DNA from: Lewinellaceae bacterium | GTDB taxonomy: Bacteria > Bacteroidota > Bacteroidia > Chitinophagales > Saprospiraceae | Reading direction: 5' to 3' | Length of the DNA stretch: 64,000 bases | Assembly (NCBI GenBank): GCA_020636275.1 | Contig: JACJYD010000002.1 | Span: 248,001 to 312,000 of the forward strand | Shown here: positions 47,782 to 57,497 of the stretch, piece by piece | How positions within the stretch are numbered: position 1 is the stretch's first letter | How the letters are laid out: the number at the start of each line of letters is the position of its first letter | The notes under the pieces: generated by a model | What the model saw: the letters and a program-made list of their open reading frames with translations, nothing else | Databases searched by the model: none | What the model was told of the DNA's origin: nothing | Translations under genes and position numbers: made by a program

Positions 47782-49995
47782 CGGGGTGGATACGATCTGG
47801 CTCATTACGTCGTACAGGTGTGCTTTGAGAAGGGCATCGGATTCCCCCTTTTTGAATCCATCGAATTTCAAGACCCGCCGCTTCCCGGTGCGCACATCGT
47901 ATAGAATGGCGTAGAAGTAGACCGTGTAACTGGGCTGGACCATTTTATAAAGAGAATAGGGGAGAATATAGGGGTAGGCCAGGCCGGCGACCAGGTAGAT
48001 AAATTTCCCGATATCCTTTTCCCGCACAGAAACCACGCCGGTCCAGAGGAAATAATCCGTTCCGTATTTTTCTGAAATTGAATCGACCTGCTCCTGGTTG
48101 GAACCCACGGTGAGCGATAGTTCAAAATGGCGGATCTGCTCGGAAAACCAATCATTCAGCATCCGGATATCGTTAAACTGCTCGGTTTGGTTTTCGCGCA
48201 GGTCGTTGATATCCAGGATCGTCACTTTCAATCCGGATATCTTGGCCACTTCCTTGGCAAGTTGGCGGAAATTTTCCTCCCCGGTCTCCGTGGGGATAAA
48301 CTGATATTCGGTTTCCCGCCGGTTGTCCAGTTTTACATAGTTCGGGTTGACCATGACCACCTTTTTGATACCCAGGGCAGCTCCTTTCTTCTCCAACCGT
48401 TTCAGCTCCCTTTTTCCGGCTCTCGATTTATAGTACGCCTCCGCTTCTTCGCGTTCTTCAAATTTGGAAAGCCCCTGCTTGAACCGGTCTTTGAAGTCCG
48501 GGTCGTCCAGGCTACCCAAAAAGGCGTATTTCCAGTAGTTCTCCGGATCGCCGGCCGTCTGGTTCTGGCGGCGGATCTTATCGTATTTGGATTGGTTTTC
48601 CTCAGTCGTCTGTTCAAGGGTGTCGATAACAGGTGAGGAGGGAGGGGTATTCACAAACCCATCCAGGTCTTCAAAGTAATAAGGCATTTCCTGAAACAGA
48701 TCGCTCGTGATGCTGGCCAGTTCGACGTCGTCCGGATATTTTTGGGACAGGGACCATGCGTAACGAAGGGCCAGGACGGTCGCTTCCTTGGCCGGGGTTT
48801 TATCCAGCAGGTAATAGACTTGCTGCGATTCGCCTTCCACTTCCTGATACGGGATCTCATCCGGGGTGTAAAAGATATCGTTTTTGTATTTGGCATTCAA
48901 ATACAGGGCCTTAGCCACAATCTTGTCCAGGTAGCGATTGTCCGGGTAGGTTCGTTTGAGCAAAAAAGCGTTGTAGATGGCATCGGCCAGGAAGCCTTTT
49001 TGCAGATAGAGCATAGGCAGCTCCAGGCGGGCCAGTTCCTGAACCTGCTTGAACCGCTCGGCTGAAACGAGAAAACGGGAATGACCTTCATCCGATACAT
49101 TGGCGAGGGTGTTTTCCAAAACCTGACGCCGCTTGGAAATATTGGGGTGGGTGCTCCGGGTGTCATCGGCGTCCTCGTCCGTACCGGTGATCAAACTTGT
49201 ATTCTCCAACCGGTAAGCTGAGGGAATGTGATACCATTCCGATTCGAGGATAGAATGGTCGAAGGGGACGTTGTCGAAAGGCGTATCTGCATACCGGAGC
49301 ACATCGTACACCGTATGGAGTGTGGACGTGGAATAAGGGGTATTCAAAAACAATTGGAGCCCTTCTTCATCTGCTTCCGACTCGATCTCTTTGGAATATT
49401 TATTGCGTGCCAATACGGCATCTTTGAATACCACATTGTCCAGCACCTCCCGTTCGGACTTGCTGATCTTGGCGTTTTTGGACAGCAAATAGAGATCGAG
49501 GGCATGTTTTTTCTTCACGTGGACCAGCTCGTGGCTAAGGATATAGGCCAGTTGGGACTCGTCTTCCAATTGGGCCAACATGCCCAGGGTGACGTAGATA
49601 TTTCCCCGGGCGGAAGCGAACGCATTAACCACAGGAGTGCGGAGGGTATACAGGTTCACCTTGTCCCGCCACTCGGGGGCCTGAGCGGTGATCTGATCCA
49701 TCACATCCTTTAAATAAAGGGAGGCCGGATCGTTGAACAAGACCAGGCCGCTTTGCAGGAGGTCATCCTCCCAGAAGTTGGATTCCAGGGCGAATTGACC
49801 GATGGTCTTTTCCTCCTTTCTGTTGACATTTTCCTTCCTGAGCTTTTCGACCTCACGTTCGTATTTTTTTGCGGAGGAGCTGAGGCATTCTTTTGGGATC
49901 GTCCCTTCACAGACCAGGGGTTTGAAAACGGGTTCCTGGGCGGCCAGGATATTATAGGCCAATATCAGAAAAAGGGAAAGAACTGTTATTTTCAT
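47779..49995 (-). CDS. Secreted M48-family zinc metalloprotease
   Basis: A 738-residue exported protein (signal MKITVLSLFLILAYNILAAQ). The M48 catalytic motif is H155-E-L-V-H159 in LSHELVHVKKKHAL, with the third zinc ligand in EIESEADEEGLQLF, and VNAFASARGNIYVTLGML is typical. About 450 C-terminal residues, partly helical and TPR-like (NRYLDKIVAKALYL), have no recognised domain. It may process or assemble outer-membrane proteins as BepA does (inference). It follows an outer-membrane protein gene by 3 bases. Confidence 0.85.
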   Translation of the reverse strand: MKITVLSLFLILAYNILAAQEPVFKPLVCEGTIPKECLSSSAKKYEREVEKLRKENVNRKEEKTIGQFALESNFWEDDLLQSGLVLFNDPASLYLKDVMDQITAQAPEWRDKVNLYTLRTPVVNAFASARGNIYVTLGMLAQLEDESQLAYILSHELVHVKKKHALDLYLLSKNAKISKSEREVLDNVVFKDAVLARNKYSKEIESEADEEGLQLFLNTPYSTSTLHTVYDVLRYADTPFDNVPFDHSILESEWYHIPSAYRLENTSLITGTDEDADDTRSTHPNISKRRQVLENTLANVSDEGHSRFLVSAERFKQVQELARLELPMLYLQKGFLADAIYNAFLLKRTYPDNRYLDKIVAKALYLNAKYKNDIFYTPDEIPYQEVEGESQQVYYLLDKTPAKEATVLALRYAWSLSQKYPDDVELASITSDLFQEMPYYFEDLDGFVNTPPSSPVIDTLEQTTEENQSKYDKIRRQNQTAGDPENYWKYAFLGSLDDPDFKDRFKQGLSKFEEREEAEAYYKSRAGKRELKRLEKKGAALGIKKVVMVNPNYVKLDNRRETEYQFIPTETGEENFRQLAKEVAKISGLKVTILDINDLRENQTEQFNDIRMLNDWFSEQIRHFELSLTVGSNQEQVDSISEKYGTDYFLWTGVVSVREKDIGKFIYLVAGLAYPYILPYSLYKMVQPSYTVYFYAILYDVRTGKRRVLKFDGFKKGESDALLKAHLYDVMSQIVSTP

Positions 49996-49998
49996 GGT

Positions 49999-50805
49999 TT
50001 AGAAGATTAAATAACCCACTCCCAGGTTCAGGAAAAACAGATTGTAATTTGTCACTCTTTTGAGCGCCTGCTGTTCAAAATAGAATTGATTGTAGGCTGA
50101 ATAGTCATTTTTATAGCTCACCCCCGGCCCCGTCGAACTACCCAGGATATTCTTAAAATAGTACCCAATGCCCGCAAACGGGAGATTTAACCGCAGGGAA
50201 ATATTGATCAAAATATGATCGTAAACGATATGGTTGGATCCAAATTCGAAGCCAAAATACATTTGGGAATAGTGTGGGTCTATCCCGATCGATTCAGATG
50301 GCACCGGCGGGGAGGGAGTCCCTTCGACGATATCTTCCATTACCTCTCCCGAAACGAAAGACTTGCCGATATACAAGCCCGTGAAGGTGCCGAAGGGTGC
50401 AATCGAACCTTTGGTTGGATTGAAAATATTCCAGGCCAGGTCTACTGAGGTACAGCGGAGCTTGTAGAAAAGATAATGCTGATCGAATTCGGTTTCAGGG
50501 ATCCCGGGAGCATACCCGTACATGATCATGCCGGTCGAGGCCTGATTGATGTTGAGGGTGAGCTCCGTATTTCTGGAAAGGGTATAGCCCACTTTTCCAC
50601 CCAGGAACAGGTTTATCCCCAGCTTGGGATCAGCATGATTATAGGTTTTGGACAATCCCCTGTTCTTAACCGTCGGTCCGGTAATTGCCGGAGAGGAGCC
50701 TAATTGGACTTGCGCCAGAAAATGTCGTCCCAAATACCCTGGGTTTTGGGAATACAATCCAAGGGAGACCCCCAGGAGGAATCCCAAAATAATGAGTCGT
50801 TGCAT
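49999..50805 (-). CDS. Predicted outer-membrane beta-barrel protein
   Basis: A 268-residue protein with a signal peptide (LIILGFLLGVSLGLYSQ) and alternating strands rich in aromatic residues (GINLFLGGKVGYTL, ELTLNINQAS, IAPFGTFTGLYIGKSF, ILINISLRLNLPFAGIGYYF). It ends in a strand with C-terminal phenylalanine (NLGVGYLIF), the outer-membrane targeting signature. The function is unknown. It is co-transcribed with the M48 protease directly downstream. Confidence 0.75.
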   Translation of the reverse strand: MQRLIILGFLLGVSLGLYSQNPGYLGRHFLAQVQLGSSPAITGPTVKNRGLSKTYNHADPKLGINLFLGGKVGYTLSRNTELTLNINQASTGMIMYGYAPGIPETEFDQHYLFYKLRCTSVDLAWNIFNPTKGSIAPFGTFTGLYIGKSFVSGEVMEDIVEGTPSPPVPSESIGIDPHYSQMYFGFEFGSNHIVYDHILINISLRLNLPFAGIGYYFKNILGSSTGPGVSYKNDYSAYNQFYFEQQALKRVTNYNLFFLNLGVGYLIF

Positions 50806-50910
50806 TGGAAAAAATTGAAAAACGTGCGGAGCTAATTTAAAAAAATAAAATATATTGTGTGTACAACCAGGTTTTGTTTTTCCTGTAAATTTTTACAAAT
50901 AATTGAAATT

Positions 50911-50918
50911 TAATTTTG
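50911..50918 (+). promoter_or_regulatory. -7 promoter element abutting the aminotransferase gene
   Basis: TAATTTTG matches TAnnTTTG and ends 5 bases before the ATG at 50924, predicting a leaderless or very short-leader transcript. Confidence 0.45.
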
Positions 50919-50923
50919 GGTTT

Positions 50924-52219
50924 ATGCTCCCTACCCGTCGCCATTTTCTCCAGCGCCTCTCCGCCTGGGCCGGCGCCGCTGCCCTGGTCCCTTTCTGGAA
51001 CACCGCCGCCGGACGATCCCTTCAGCGTGCGCTGGTGGATATATCCGACCTGACGCCCGGTGAAACCGCCACTGACGAAACCTTCTGGTACCAGGTCAAA
51101 CAGGCCTACACCGTCTCGCCCCAGGTGCTCAACTTAAACAACGGCGGGGTGAGCCCCCAGCCCCTGGTCGTGCAGGAGGCCGTGGAGCGCTACAACCGCC
51201 TGAGCAACGAAGCGCCTTCCTACTACATGTGGCAGGTCCTCGACCAGGGCCGCGAGCCCCTGCGCGCCGAGTTGGCCGATCTGGCCGGCTGTTCTCCGGA
51301 GGAGATCGCCATCAACCGCAATTCCTCCGAGGCACTGGAGACGGTGATCTTCGGCATGCGCCTGCAGGCGGGCGACGAGGTCGTGCTCACCAAACAGGAT
51401 TACCCCAACATGATCAACGCCTGGAAACAGCGCGAAAAACGCGACGGCATTGTGCTCCGCTGGCTCAACTTCGAATTTCCCATCGAAGATAAGGCTGCCA
51501 TCGTCCGGGAATTTGTCGGCGCCTTCACAGAGAAGACCAAAGTCGTCCACATCACCCACCTCATCAACTGGATCGGGCAACTGCTGCCGGCCCGCGAGAT
51601 CGCCCTCGAAGCCAAAAAGCGAGGCATTGAGGTGCTGGTCGACGGCGCACACTCCTTTGCGCATTTCGATTTCAAAATTCCCGATCTGGAATGCGATTAT
51701 TTCGGCACCAGCTTGCACAAATGGCTTTGTGCACCGTTCGGCAGCGGACTATTATACGTAAAAAAGGAAAAGATCGCCGGGCTGTATCCCTTATTCGGCG
51801 CCGGTGATCCGGATAGTCCGGACATTCGGAAATTCGAGAGTCTGGGCACCCGTTCCTTTGCCATCGAGCAGGCCATCGGACAGGCCATTCAGTTCCATCG
51901 GATGATCGGTGCGGAGCGCAAATTTGCGCGATTGCACTACCTCAAGAACTACTGGGCGGAAAAGGTGGTCCAATTCCCCGGCGTACGGGTCCATACTTCT
52001 TTGAAGCCCGAATTCGGCGGCGCTATCGGCCTTATCTCCGTCGACGGAAAGAAGCCGGAGGATCTGTCTGGCTACCTCATGAGTAAGCACCGCATCCACA
52101 CGGTGGGCATCAATTGGGAGAATATCCACGGCGTGCGCGTCACGCCAAATGTGTATACGGTGACCAGGGACCTGGATCGCTTTGTGGCGGCGGTGGAGGC
52201 GTTTGTGAAGGAGGGGTGA
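50924..52219 (+). CDS. Tat-exported class V aminotransferase (isopenicillin-N epimerase-like)
   Basis: A 431-residue PLP enzyme. The N-terminus TRRHFLQRLSAWAGAAALVP is a twin-arginine signal (R5, R6), so it is exported folded with its cofactor. The PLP lysine is K266 in GTSLHKWLCAPFGSG; VLVDGAHSFAHFDF holds the cofactor aspartate and NRNSSEALETVIFGM binds the phosphate. The first ATG is at 50924; the frame to 50903 starts TTG within the promoter. The substrate is unknown. It is followed by a purine-rich gap and a convergent aldo/keto reductase. Confidence 0.85.
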   Translation: MLPTRRHFLQRLSAWAGAAALVPFWNTAAGRSLQRALVDISDLTPGETATDETFWYQVKQAYTVSPQVLNLNNGGVSPQPLVVQEAVERYNRLSNEAPSYYMWQVLDQGREPLRAELADLAGCSPEEIAINRNSSEALETVIFGMRLQAGDEVVLTKQDYPNMINAWKQREKRDGIVLRWLNFEFPIEDKAAIVREFVGAFTEKTKVVHITHLINWIGQLLPAREIALEAKKRGIEVLVDGAHSFAHFDFKIPDLECDYFGTSLHKWLCAPFGSGLLYVKKEKIAGLYPLFGAGDPDSPDIRKFESLGTRSFAIEQAIGQAIQFHRMIGAERKFARLHYLKNYWAEKVVQFPGVRVHTSLKPEFGGAIGLISVDGKKPEDLSGYLMSKHRIHTVGINWENIHGVRVTPNVYTVTRDLDRFVAAVEAFVKEG

Positions 52220-52254
52220 GAGAGGAGAGAGCAGGGAGCAGAGGAATGAAAAAA

Positions 52255-53256
52255 TCAAAGGCCGGTTAACCGTTCCAGGCTTTCAGGATAGCGATCTCCA
52301 AAAACGGACGATTCGGCAGTCGCCTCCTCTAATTCCCGGAGGTCGTCCGGTGTAAGCACTAGGGTGGTGGATCCAATATTCTCTTCCAGGCGATGGAGTT
52401 TTGTCGTTCCCGGTATGGGCACAATCCAGGTTTTTTGAGCAAGGAGCCAGGCCAGCGCAATTTGCGCGGGAGTGGCATTCCTCTTTTGGGCTATACGATC
52501 AAGCAGATCGATCAGGGTTTGATTGGCTTTCAGGGCTTCGGGCGAGAACCGCGGAAGGCCGCTGCGGAAATCGGATTTGTCGAACCTGGTATTTTCCGTC
52601 ATCTTCCCGGTGAGAAACCCCCTTCCGAGCGGACTGTAAGGGACCAGTCCGATTCCCAACTCTTCCAAAGTGGGGATCACTTCGGCCTCCGGTTTCCGCC
52701 ACCAAAGGGAATATTCACTTTGAAGGGCGGCTACCGGTTGTACGGCGTGGGCCTTGCGAATGGTTTCCACCCCCGCTTCCGAAAGACCAAAGTACTTTAC
52801 CTTTCCCTCCCGGATCAGATCTTTGACAGCACCTGCAACGTCCTCGATGGGTACATTCGGATCTACCCGGTGCTGGTAAAGGAGGTCAATGACCTCCACC
52901 TTCAGCCTCTTTAAGGACCGCTCCACTACCTTTTTAATATATTCCGGACGACTATTTACACCCAACCATTTGGAGTTTCCGCTGGGGTCGAGCTCAAAAC
53001 CGAATTTGGTGGCTATGGCTACCTTTCCTTTGAAAGGGGCCAGCGCTTCTCCCACCAGTTCTTCGTTGGTGAACGGGCCATAGACCTCCGCCGTATCAAA
53101 GAAGGTGATTCCCCGTTCTACGGCAGCTTCGAGAAAGGCGAGCGCTGCTTTCTTTTCCAATGGCTTGCCGTAGGAAAAGTTGAGCCCCATGCAACCCAGG
53201 CCTAAAGCGGAAACTTCCAGTTTGCTGCTTCCAAGCTGTCTTTTTTGAATGTCCAT
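52255..53256 (-). CDS. Aldo/keto reductase
   Basis: A 333-residue NADPH-dependent TIM-barrel reductase. The catalytic tetrad is visible: Asp and Tyr in FFDTAEVYG, Lys in ATKFGF and His in LYQHRVD. SALGLGCMGLNFSYG and VPIPGTTKLHRLEENIG match the AKR13/YakC-type branch. The physiological substrate is unknown. It lies 13 bases downstream of the BNR-repeat gene on the same strand. Confidence 0.9.
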   Translation of the reverse strand: MDIQKRQLGSSKLEVSALGLGCMGLNFSYGKPLEKKAALAFLEAAVERGITFFDTAEVYGPFTNEELVGEALAPFKGKVAIATKFGFELDPSGNSKWLGVNSRPEYIKKVVERSLKRLKVEVIDLLYQHRVDPNVPIEDVAGAVKDLIREGKVKYFGLSEAGVETIRKAHAVQPVAALQSEYSLWWRKPEAEVIPTLEELGIGLVPYSPLGRGFLTGKMTENTRFDKSDFRSGLPRFSPEALKANQTLIDLLDRIAQKRNATPAQIALAWLLAQKTWIVPIPGTTKLHRLEENIGSTTLVLTPDDLRELEEATAESSVFGDRYPESLERLTGL

Positions 53257-53269
53257 ATTCCTTCAAAAA

Positions 53270-56161
53270 TTATTCAACACTGATTTTTCCCTCCACTTTC
53301 TCTCCCCCCATCTCGATCTTCAACGTATAACTTCCTTTCTGCAAGTACCACTCCCCGTTATCCGCCTTCTTCAGTTTGATCTCGGGGGCGTCGCCTTTTT
53401 TGTTCTCATTGAGGTATTTTTCGTACTTGCTCACGGCCTTTTCATCGTGGTTTAGATTGTAAATCGGGTAGTTCAGGCCTTTCTTTAATTCGAAATTCCC
53501 GGTTTTGAGGACGATCTCATCGCCGGCCGTAATGGTGAATTTGGCAGTACCGGAAGTGGAGCTATAGATAGGAATGGCCACTTCCGGAATTCTCGGCTCG
53601 CCCCATTTGCTCCAGCTGCCGCCCCAACCGCTGCGGAAACGGGTGGAGGGGATGTCGAACAGCACCAGGGTCTTTGCCAGGGTCTCCGCCTTGAGTTGCT
53701 GCAATTCCTTTACGCTGGCCTTGAACAGCGAGCGGCCGTGTGTGCCTACCACGATCTCCTGTGCCTTGGGATGGATCACCAGGTCGTGCACGGCAACATT
53801 GGGCAAGTTCTTGTAGAGGGCCATAAAGGTCTGGCCGCGGTCGAGGGAAGCGTAGAGCCCGTGGTCGGTACCGACGTAGAGCAGGTCGGGGTTGACCGGG
53901 TCCTCGCGGATCACGTTGACAGGTTCGAGGGGCAGGTCGCGACCGATGCGCGTCCAGGTCTGGCCGTAGTCTTCGGAGACATAGACCATTGGTTCGAAAT
54001 TGTCCCAGCGGTAGCCGTTGAGCGTGACGTATACGCGGCTCAACTCGTGTGCAGACGCCTGCACGCGCGACACCCACATATCTTCCGGCAAACCGGCGCT
54101 GATGTTGGTCCAAACGTTGCCGCCATCCTTTGTCACGTAAACCAGCCCGTCGTCGGAGCCAGTGTAGATCAGGCCGAATTTCAGGGATGATTCATGGATG
54201 GTGGTCAGGGTGCCGAAGGAAACGTCGCCTTTCCTCCCGCCTTTGGTCAGATCGTCCGAAATGGCTTCGAAGCTCTTGCCCTGGTTGAAGGAGCGGTGCA
54301 GTTTGTTGGAACCCATGTAGAAAATGTCCTGGTTATGCACGGACAGGTGGATGGGCGTTTGCCAGTTCCAGCGCAGGGGGCGCTCGCCGAGTTCGTGCCG
54401 GGGCGTAATGGGTTCGGTATCCTCTTTGGCGAGGTTGATCCGGAAATAATTCCCGAACTGGAATCCGGTATAGACGATGTTGTTATCGCGGGTATCGACG
54501 GCCACTTGCATACCGTCGCCGCCCATGATCATCTTGTAGGGATATTCGCCGCTATCATGCCAGTTTACACTGGCTTTGTAGGTGCTGGGACCCCGCCACA
54601 CACCATTGTCCTGAAGCCCGCCGAACACGTGGTAGGGCGAAGCCATATCGACGGCAATGCCGTAAAATTGGCCCACCGGCGGCGTGTTGCATTTGATCCA
54701 ATTTTCACCATCGTCGTAGGAAATGTTAAGCCCTCCGTCGTTGCCCAGGATTAGGTGTCCTTCCCGGGAGGGGCTGACCCACAAGGCATGATGGTCGCCA
54801 TGCACGTTGTCGCCGTTGATCGATTTCCAGGTCTGGCCGCCATCATCGGACCGCAACACGGGCACGCCCATGATATAGAGCTTTTTGCCCTCGCTCTTTG
54901 GCGCCACGCGGATCTGGGCGAAGTAATAGCCGTAGGTGTAAAAAAGATCGTCGAGATAACCGTCATGGGTCTTTTTCCAGCTTTTTCCGCCATTGTCCGA
55001 CACGTAGACTTCGGCGCCCGTCACATCGGTGTCGAAGAGCAAGGAGTTGGCGTCTTCGACGTATTCGACCAGGGCGACGGGCTGGACCTTTCCTTTGCGC
55101 ACCATGTTCAGCACGGTTTCGGCGTCGTATTTTTCGGGAAAATCATATTCGTCGAGATAGCCCTGGAGTTTTTTGTTGTCGAGTTTCAGAAAATCCTCGA
55201 CGGAGATCGTGCGCAGATCGTCTTTGGTCAGCACGTCTTTTTTCTCCTCTTCCTTTTTCGGCCGGGGCGCCTGGTTGTCGAGTACGGCGTAAAGCAGGGT
55301 TTTACCGTTTACGACCGTGGTGGCCAGGCCGATACGGCCAACACCATCGCCGGTGGGGAAGCCGCTTTTCGCATCGGTCAGCAGCGACCAGGTATTCCCG
55401 CCGTCGGTGCTTTTGTAAATACCCGATCCGGGGCCTGCTTCGGTGAAGTTCCAGGCGCGGCGGGTGCGTTCCCAGGTGGCGGCGTAGACGATGTCGGGAT
55501 TGGCGGGGTCGAGCACGAGGTCAATAGCGCCGGCATTTTCGTTGACGAAGAGGGTCCGGGACCAGGTTTTTCCTCCGTCGGTGGTCTTGTAAACCCCACG
55601 CTCCTGATTGGGCGAGTAAAGGTGGCCCAGGGCGGCAACCCAGGCTGTATTGGGATCGGTAGGGTGGAGCACGATGCGGCCGATGTGGTGGCTTTCGCCC
55701 AGCCCCATATGCATCCAGGTCTTTCCACCATCGGTGCTTTTGAAAATGCCGGTTCCCGAATAGGAGGAGCGGCTTGAATTCACCTCGCCCGAACCCAGCC
55801 AGATGGTGTTCCGGGCCCAGTCAACAGCAATATCGCCGATGGTCATGACCATTTCGCGATCGAAGAGCGGTTCGAAGCTCATGCCGTTGTTAGTGGTCTT
55901 CCACAATCCGCCCGAGGCGTAGGCTACGAAGAAATGCGTAGGGTCATCCGGACTAACGTCGATGTCCGCCACCCGCCCCGATTGGATGGAGGGGCCGATA
56001 TTGGTAAATGGAATTTCACCCAGCAGGGAGTTTTCCACCAGTTTTTGGTGTTGCTCAAAGCTGTTGATCCGCTCGACGGCAGGGGTGAAGGGCGGTTGGG
56101 GTTGGGAAAGAGTGGTTGCCACACAGGTGGTCAGCAAAAAAAGGGTTGTCAAGAATCTCAT
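53270..56161 (-). CDS. Secreted BNR/sortilin-like beta-propeller protein
   Basis: A 963-residue exported protein (signal FLTTLFLLTTCVATTLS). It has many BNR/Asp-box repeats, e.g. KSTDGGKTWMHM, KTTDGGKTWSRT, KSTDGGNTWSLL, VSEDYGQTWTRI and SLDRGQTFMAL, consistent with two VPS10/sortilin-type propellers as in 'glycosyl hydrolase' annotations of Bacteroidota. A charged insert at ~300-350 (RPKKEEEKKDVLTKDD) interrupts the first propeller. Catalytic residues cannot be assigned. I see no typical C-terminal T9SS domain. Confidence 0.8.
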   Translation of the reverse strand: MRFLTTLFLLTTCVATTLSQPQPPFTPAVERINSFEQHQKLVENSLLGEIPFTNIGPSIQSGRVADIDVSPDDPTHFFVAYASGGLWKTTNNGMSFEPLFDREMVMTIGDIAVDWARNTIWLGSGEVNSSRSSYSGTGIFKSTDGGKTWMHMGLGESHHIGRIVLHPTDPNTAWVAALGHLYSPNQERGVYKTTDGGKTWSRTLFVNENAGAIDLVLDPANPDIVYAATWERTRRAWNFTEAGPGSGIYKSTDGGNTWSLLTDAKSGFPTGDGVGRIGLATTVVNGKTLLYAVLDNQAPRPKKEEEKKDVLTKDDLRTISVEDFLKLDNKKLQGYLDEYDFPEKYDAETVLNMVRKGKVQPVALVEYVEDANSLLFDTDVTGAEVYVSDNGGKSWKKTHDGYLDDLFYTYGYYFAQIRVAPKSEGKKLYIMGVPVLRSDDGGQTWKSINGDNVHGDHHALWVSPSREGHLILGNDGGLNISYDDGENWIKCNTPPVGQFYGIAVDMASPYHVFGGLQDNGVWRGPSTYKASVNWHDSGEYPYKMIMGGDGMQVAVDTRDNNIVYTGFQFGNYFRINLAKEDTEPITPRHELGERPLRWNWQTPIHLSVHNQDIFYMGSNKLHRSFNQGKSFEAISDDLTKGGRKGDVSFGTLTTIHESSLKFGLIYTGSDDGLVYVTKDGGNVWTNISAGLPEDMWVSRVQASAHELSRVYVTLNGYRWDNFEPMVYVSEDYGQTWTRIGRDLPLEPVNVIREDPVNPDLLYVGTDHGLYASLDRGQTFMALYKNLPNVAVHDLVIHPKAQEIVVGTHGRSLFKASVKELQQLKAETLAKTLVLFDIPSTRFRSGWGGSWSKWGEPRIPEVAIPIYSSTSGTAKFTITAGDEIVLKTGNFELKKGLNYPIYNLNHDEKAVSKYEKYLNENKKGDAPEIKLKKADNGEWYLQKGSYTLKIEMGGEKVEGKISVE

Positions 56162-56202
56162 TGGGCTCTTTTTTGGTTAAAAAGCCCATAAACATAGTAA
56201 AA

Positions 56203-56317
56203 AACCGCAAAGGCGCTAAGAACGCAAAGAGATTGTGCGTGGCCTCAGGTCAGTAAAATAATTCCGACGTTCTATGCCAAAGCTCTATCTCTTCGCGTCC
56301 TTCGCGCCTTTGCGGTT
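56203..56317. repeat. 30-bp imperfect inverted CCGCAAAGGCGC-type repeat
   Basis: 56203-56232 and 56288-56317 are reverse complements at 27 of 30 positions (AACCGCAAAGGCGC... type), with a 55-base spacer. They fill the gap between the BNR gene start and the DUF4252 gene stop. This A/G-rich 'CGCAAAGGCGC' repeat is, as I recall, a widespread intergenic element in diverse bacteria. Confidence 0.75.
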
Positions 56318-56330
56318 AAAAAATAAAGAT

Positions 56331-56861
56331 TTACAGCTTCACTTCAATATTCTCGATCTTCCCCGCCGCCGCCTCGTTGATGAATTCTTCGATCTCCTCG
56401 TACTTGAGCTTGGTCTTCATGCTGACCATCGTGAAGGTATCTTCTTCACTGACGAGGATCAGGAGGTTTTTGATCATCTCCTTTTTCTCGCGCATCATGA
56501 TATTCACTTTTGTGTTTTCTTCCTTCACCATGATGAGGTCTTCGAAGTTCTCGCGGCGCACGTTCCTGAGCAACCGGTCCACATCTTTGGAAGACACGGG
56601 GTTGCTCTCTTCAAAGGTGAGCACCCGGATCTTGCCGACCTTTTTGGCCATTTTTAACGCTTGTTTTTCTGTCTGGTCGTCTGCCTGTGTTTTGGCGATG
56701 CCGACGCCCAGTTTGACCAGCCACCCCGGCAGGGTGACATGGACGTTCTCTTCGTCCACGTTCTTGTATTTGCGGTAAAATTCGTTGATGCTCACGGTCT
56801 GGGCCGGGAGGAGAAAGGGGAGGAAGAGCAGGATCGCTATGCTGAAATAGATGGGTTTCAT
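56331..56861 (-). CDS. DUF4252 protein (second of two)
   Basis: A 176-residue exported protein (signal PIYFSIAILLFLPFLLPAQ) of the DUF4252 family: NEFYRKYKNVDEENVHVTLP, a central KVGKIRVLTFEESNP region, NFEDLIMVKEENTKVNIMM and NLLILVSEEDTFTMVSM. The function is unknown; in Bacteroidota such genes often sit beside ECF sigma factors. Here it is the last gene of a sigma / anti-sigma-like / DUF4252 / DUF4252 operon. Confidence 0.78.
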   Translation of the reverse strand: MKPIYFSIAILLFLPFLLPAQTVSINEFYRKYKNVDEENVHVTLPGWLVKLGVGIAKTQADDQTEKQALKMAKKVGKIRVLTFEESNPVSSKDVDRLLRNVRRENFEDLIMVKEENTKVNIMMREKKEMIKNLLILVSEEDTFTMVSMKTKLKYEEIEEFINEAAAGKIENIEVKL

Positions 56862-56896
56862 TTAGTTTTTAGTTTTTAGTTTTTAATTATTAGTTG

Positions 56897-56948
56897 GTTT
56901 TTAGTGTTTAGTTTCCAGTTATCCAACTAAAAACTAAACACTAAAAAC
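56897..56948 (-). terminator. TTAGTTTT-repeat hairpin between the DUF4252 genes
   Basis: A run of TTAGTTTT-type short repeats (from 56871) ends in an 18-bp perfect inverted repeat, 56897-56914 with 56931-56948, with a 16-base loop, just after the stop of the first DUF4252 gene. It could attenuate transcription into the second DUF4252 gene. Confidence 0.55.
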
Positions 56949-56954
56949 TCCAAC

Positions 56955-57467
56955 CTATTCATCGTTATCATCTTCATCCTGAAAGGCTTTGGCCATTTCG
57001 GAGATCTTATTGATATCGATCTTGCCGACGAAGCTCATCAGCACGAACTCATCCGGGCCGCCGACGATCATGAGAAGTTCGTCGATGACGTCGTTTCCGT
57101 TGTCTTTGATGAGAAAGTCGACGCTTTCTTCGCCTTTATTCCGAACGGTCATCAGCACTTCGTACTCTTTTTTGTTGATGAGCTGGGTGGCTTCCTTGTA
57201 GAATTCCTTGCCGTTCTCTTCGGCAACCAGGACGCGCAGGCCGCGCAGGTCTTTGACGACGTCTTTGATCGCATTGGCTTCGGCGTCATCCAGGTTGATG
57301 TCCATTTTGTCGATCAGCTGGAACATCTTGGGGCTGATATAAACTACGGTAAAGCGTTCGTCGTCGACGTACTTGGAGAAGTACTTGGAGATCGCATCGA
57401 TCTGGGCATGGGCGGTCGTGCTCGCTGCGAGCAGGATAGCCGTGAAGGTGAAAAGCAGGAAACGCAT
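56955..57467 (-). CDS. DUF4252 protein (first of two)
   Basis: A 170-residue exported protein (signal FLLFTFTAILLAASTTAHA) with the same plan as the downstream paralogue: SKYVDDERFTVVYISPKMF, DLRGLRVLVAEENGKEF, EYEVLMTVRNKGEESVDFL and LLMIVGGPDEFVLMSFVG. It ends in an acidic tail. The two paralogues are diverged, sharing the pattern more than the sequence. It follows the anti-sigma-like gene by 30 bases. Confidence 0.78.
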   Translation of the reverse strand: MRFLLFTFTAILLAASTTAHAQIDAISKYFSKYVDDERFTVVYISPKMFQLIDKMDINLDDAEANAIKDVVKDLRGLRVLVAEENGKEFYKEATQLINKKEYEVLMTVRNKGEESVDFLIKDNGNDVIDELLMIVGGPDEFVLMSFVGKIDINKISEMAKAFQDEDDNDE

Positions 57468-57497
57468 GGTTGTTGTTATTTTTTTGGTTAAAGAAAG

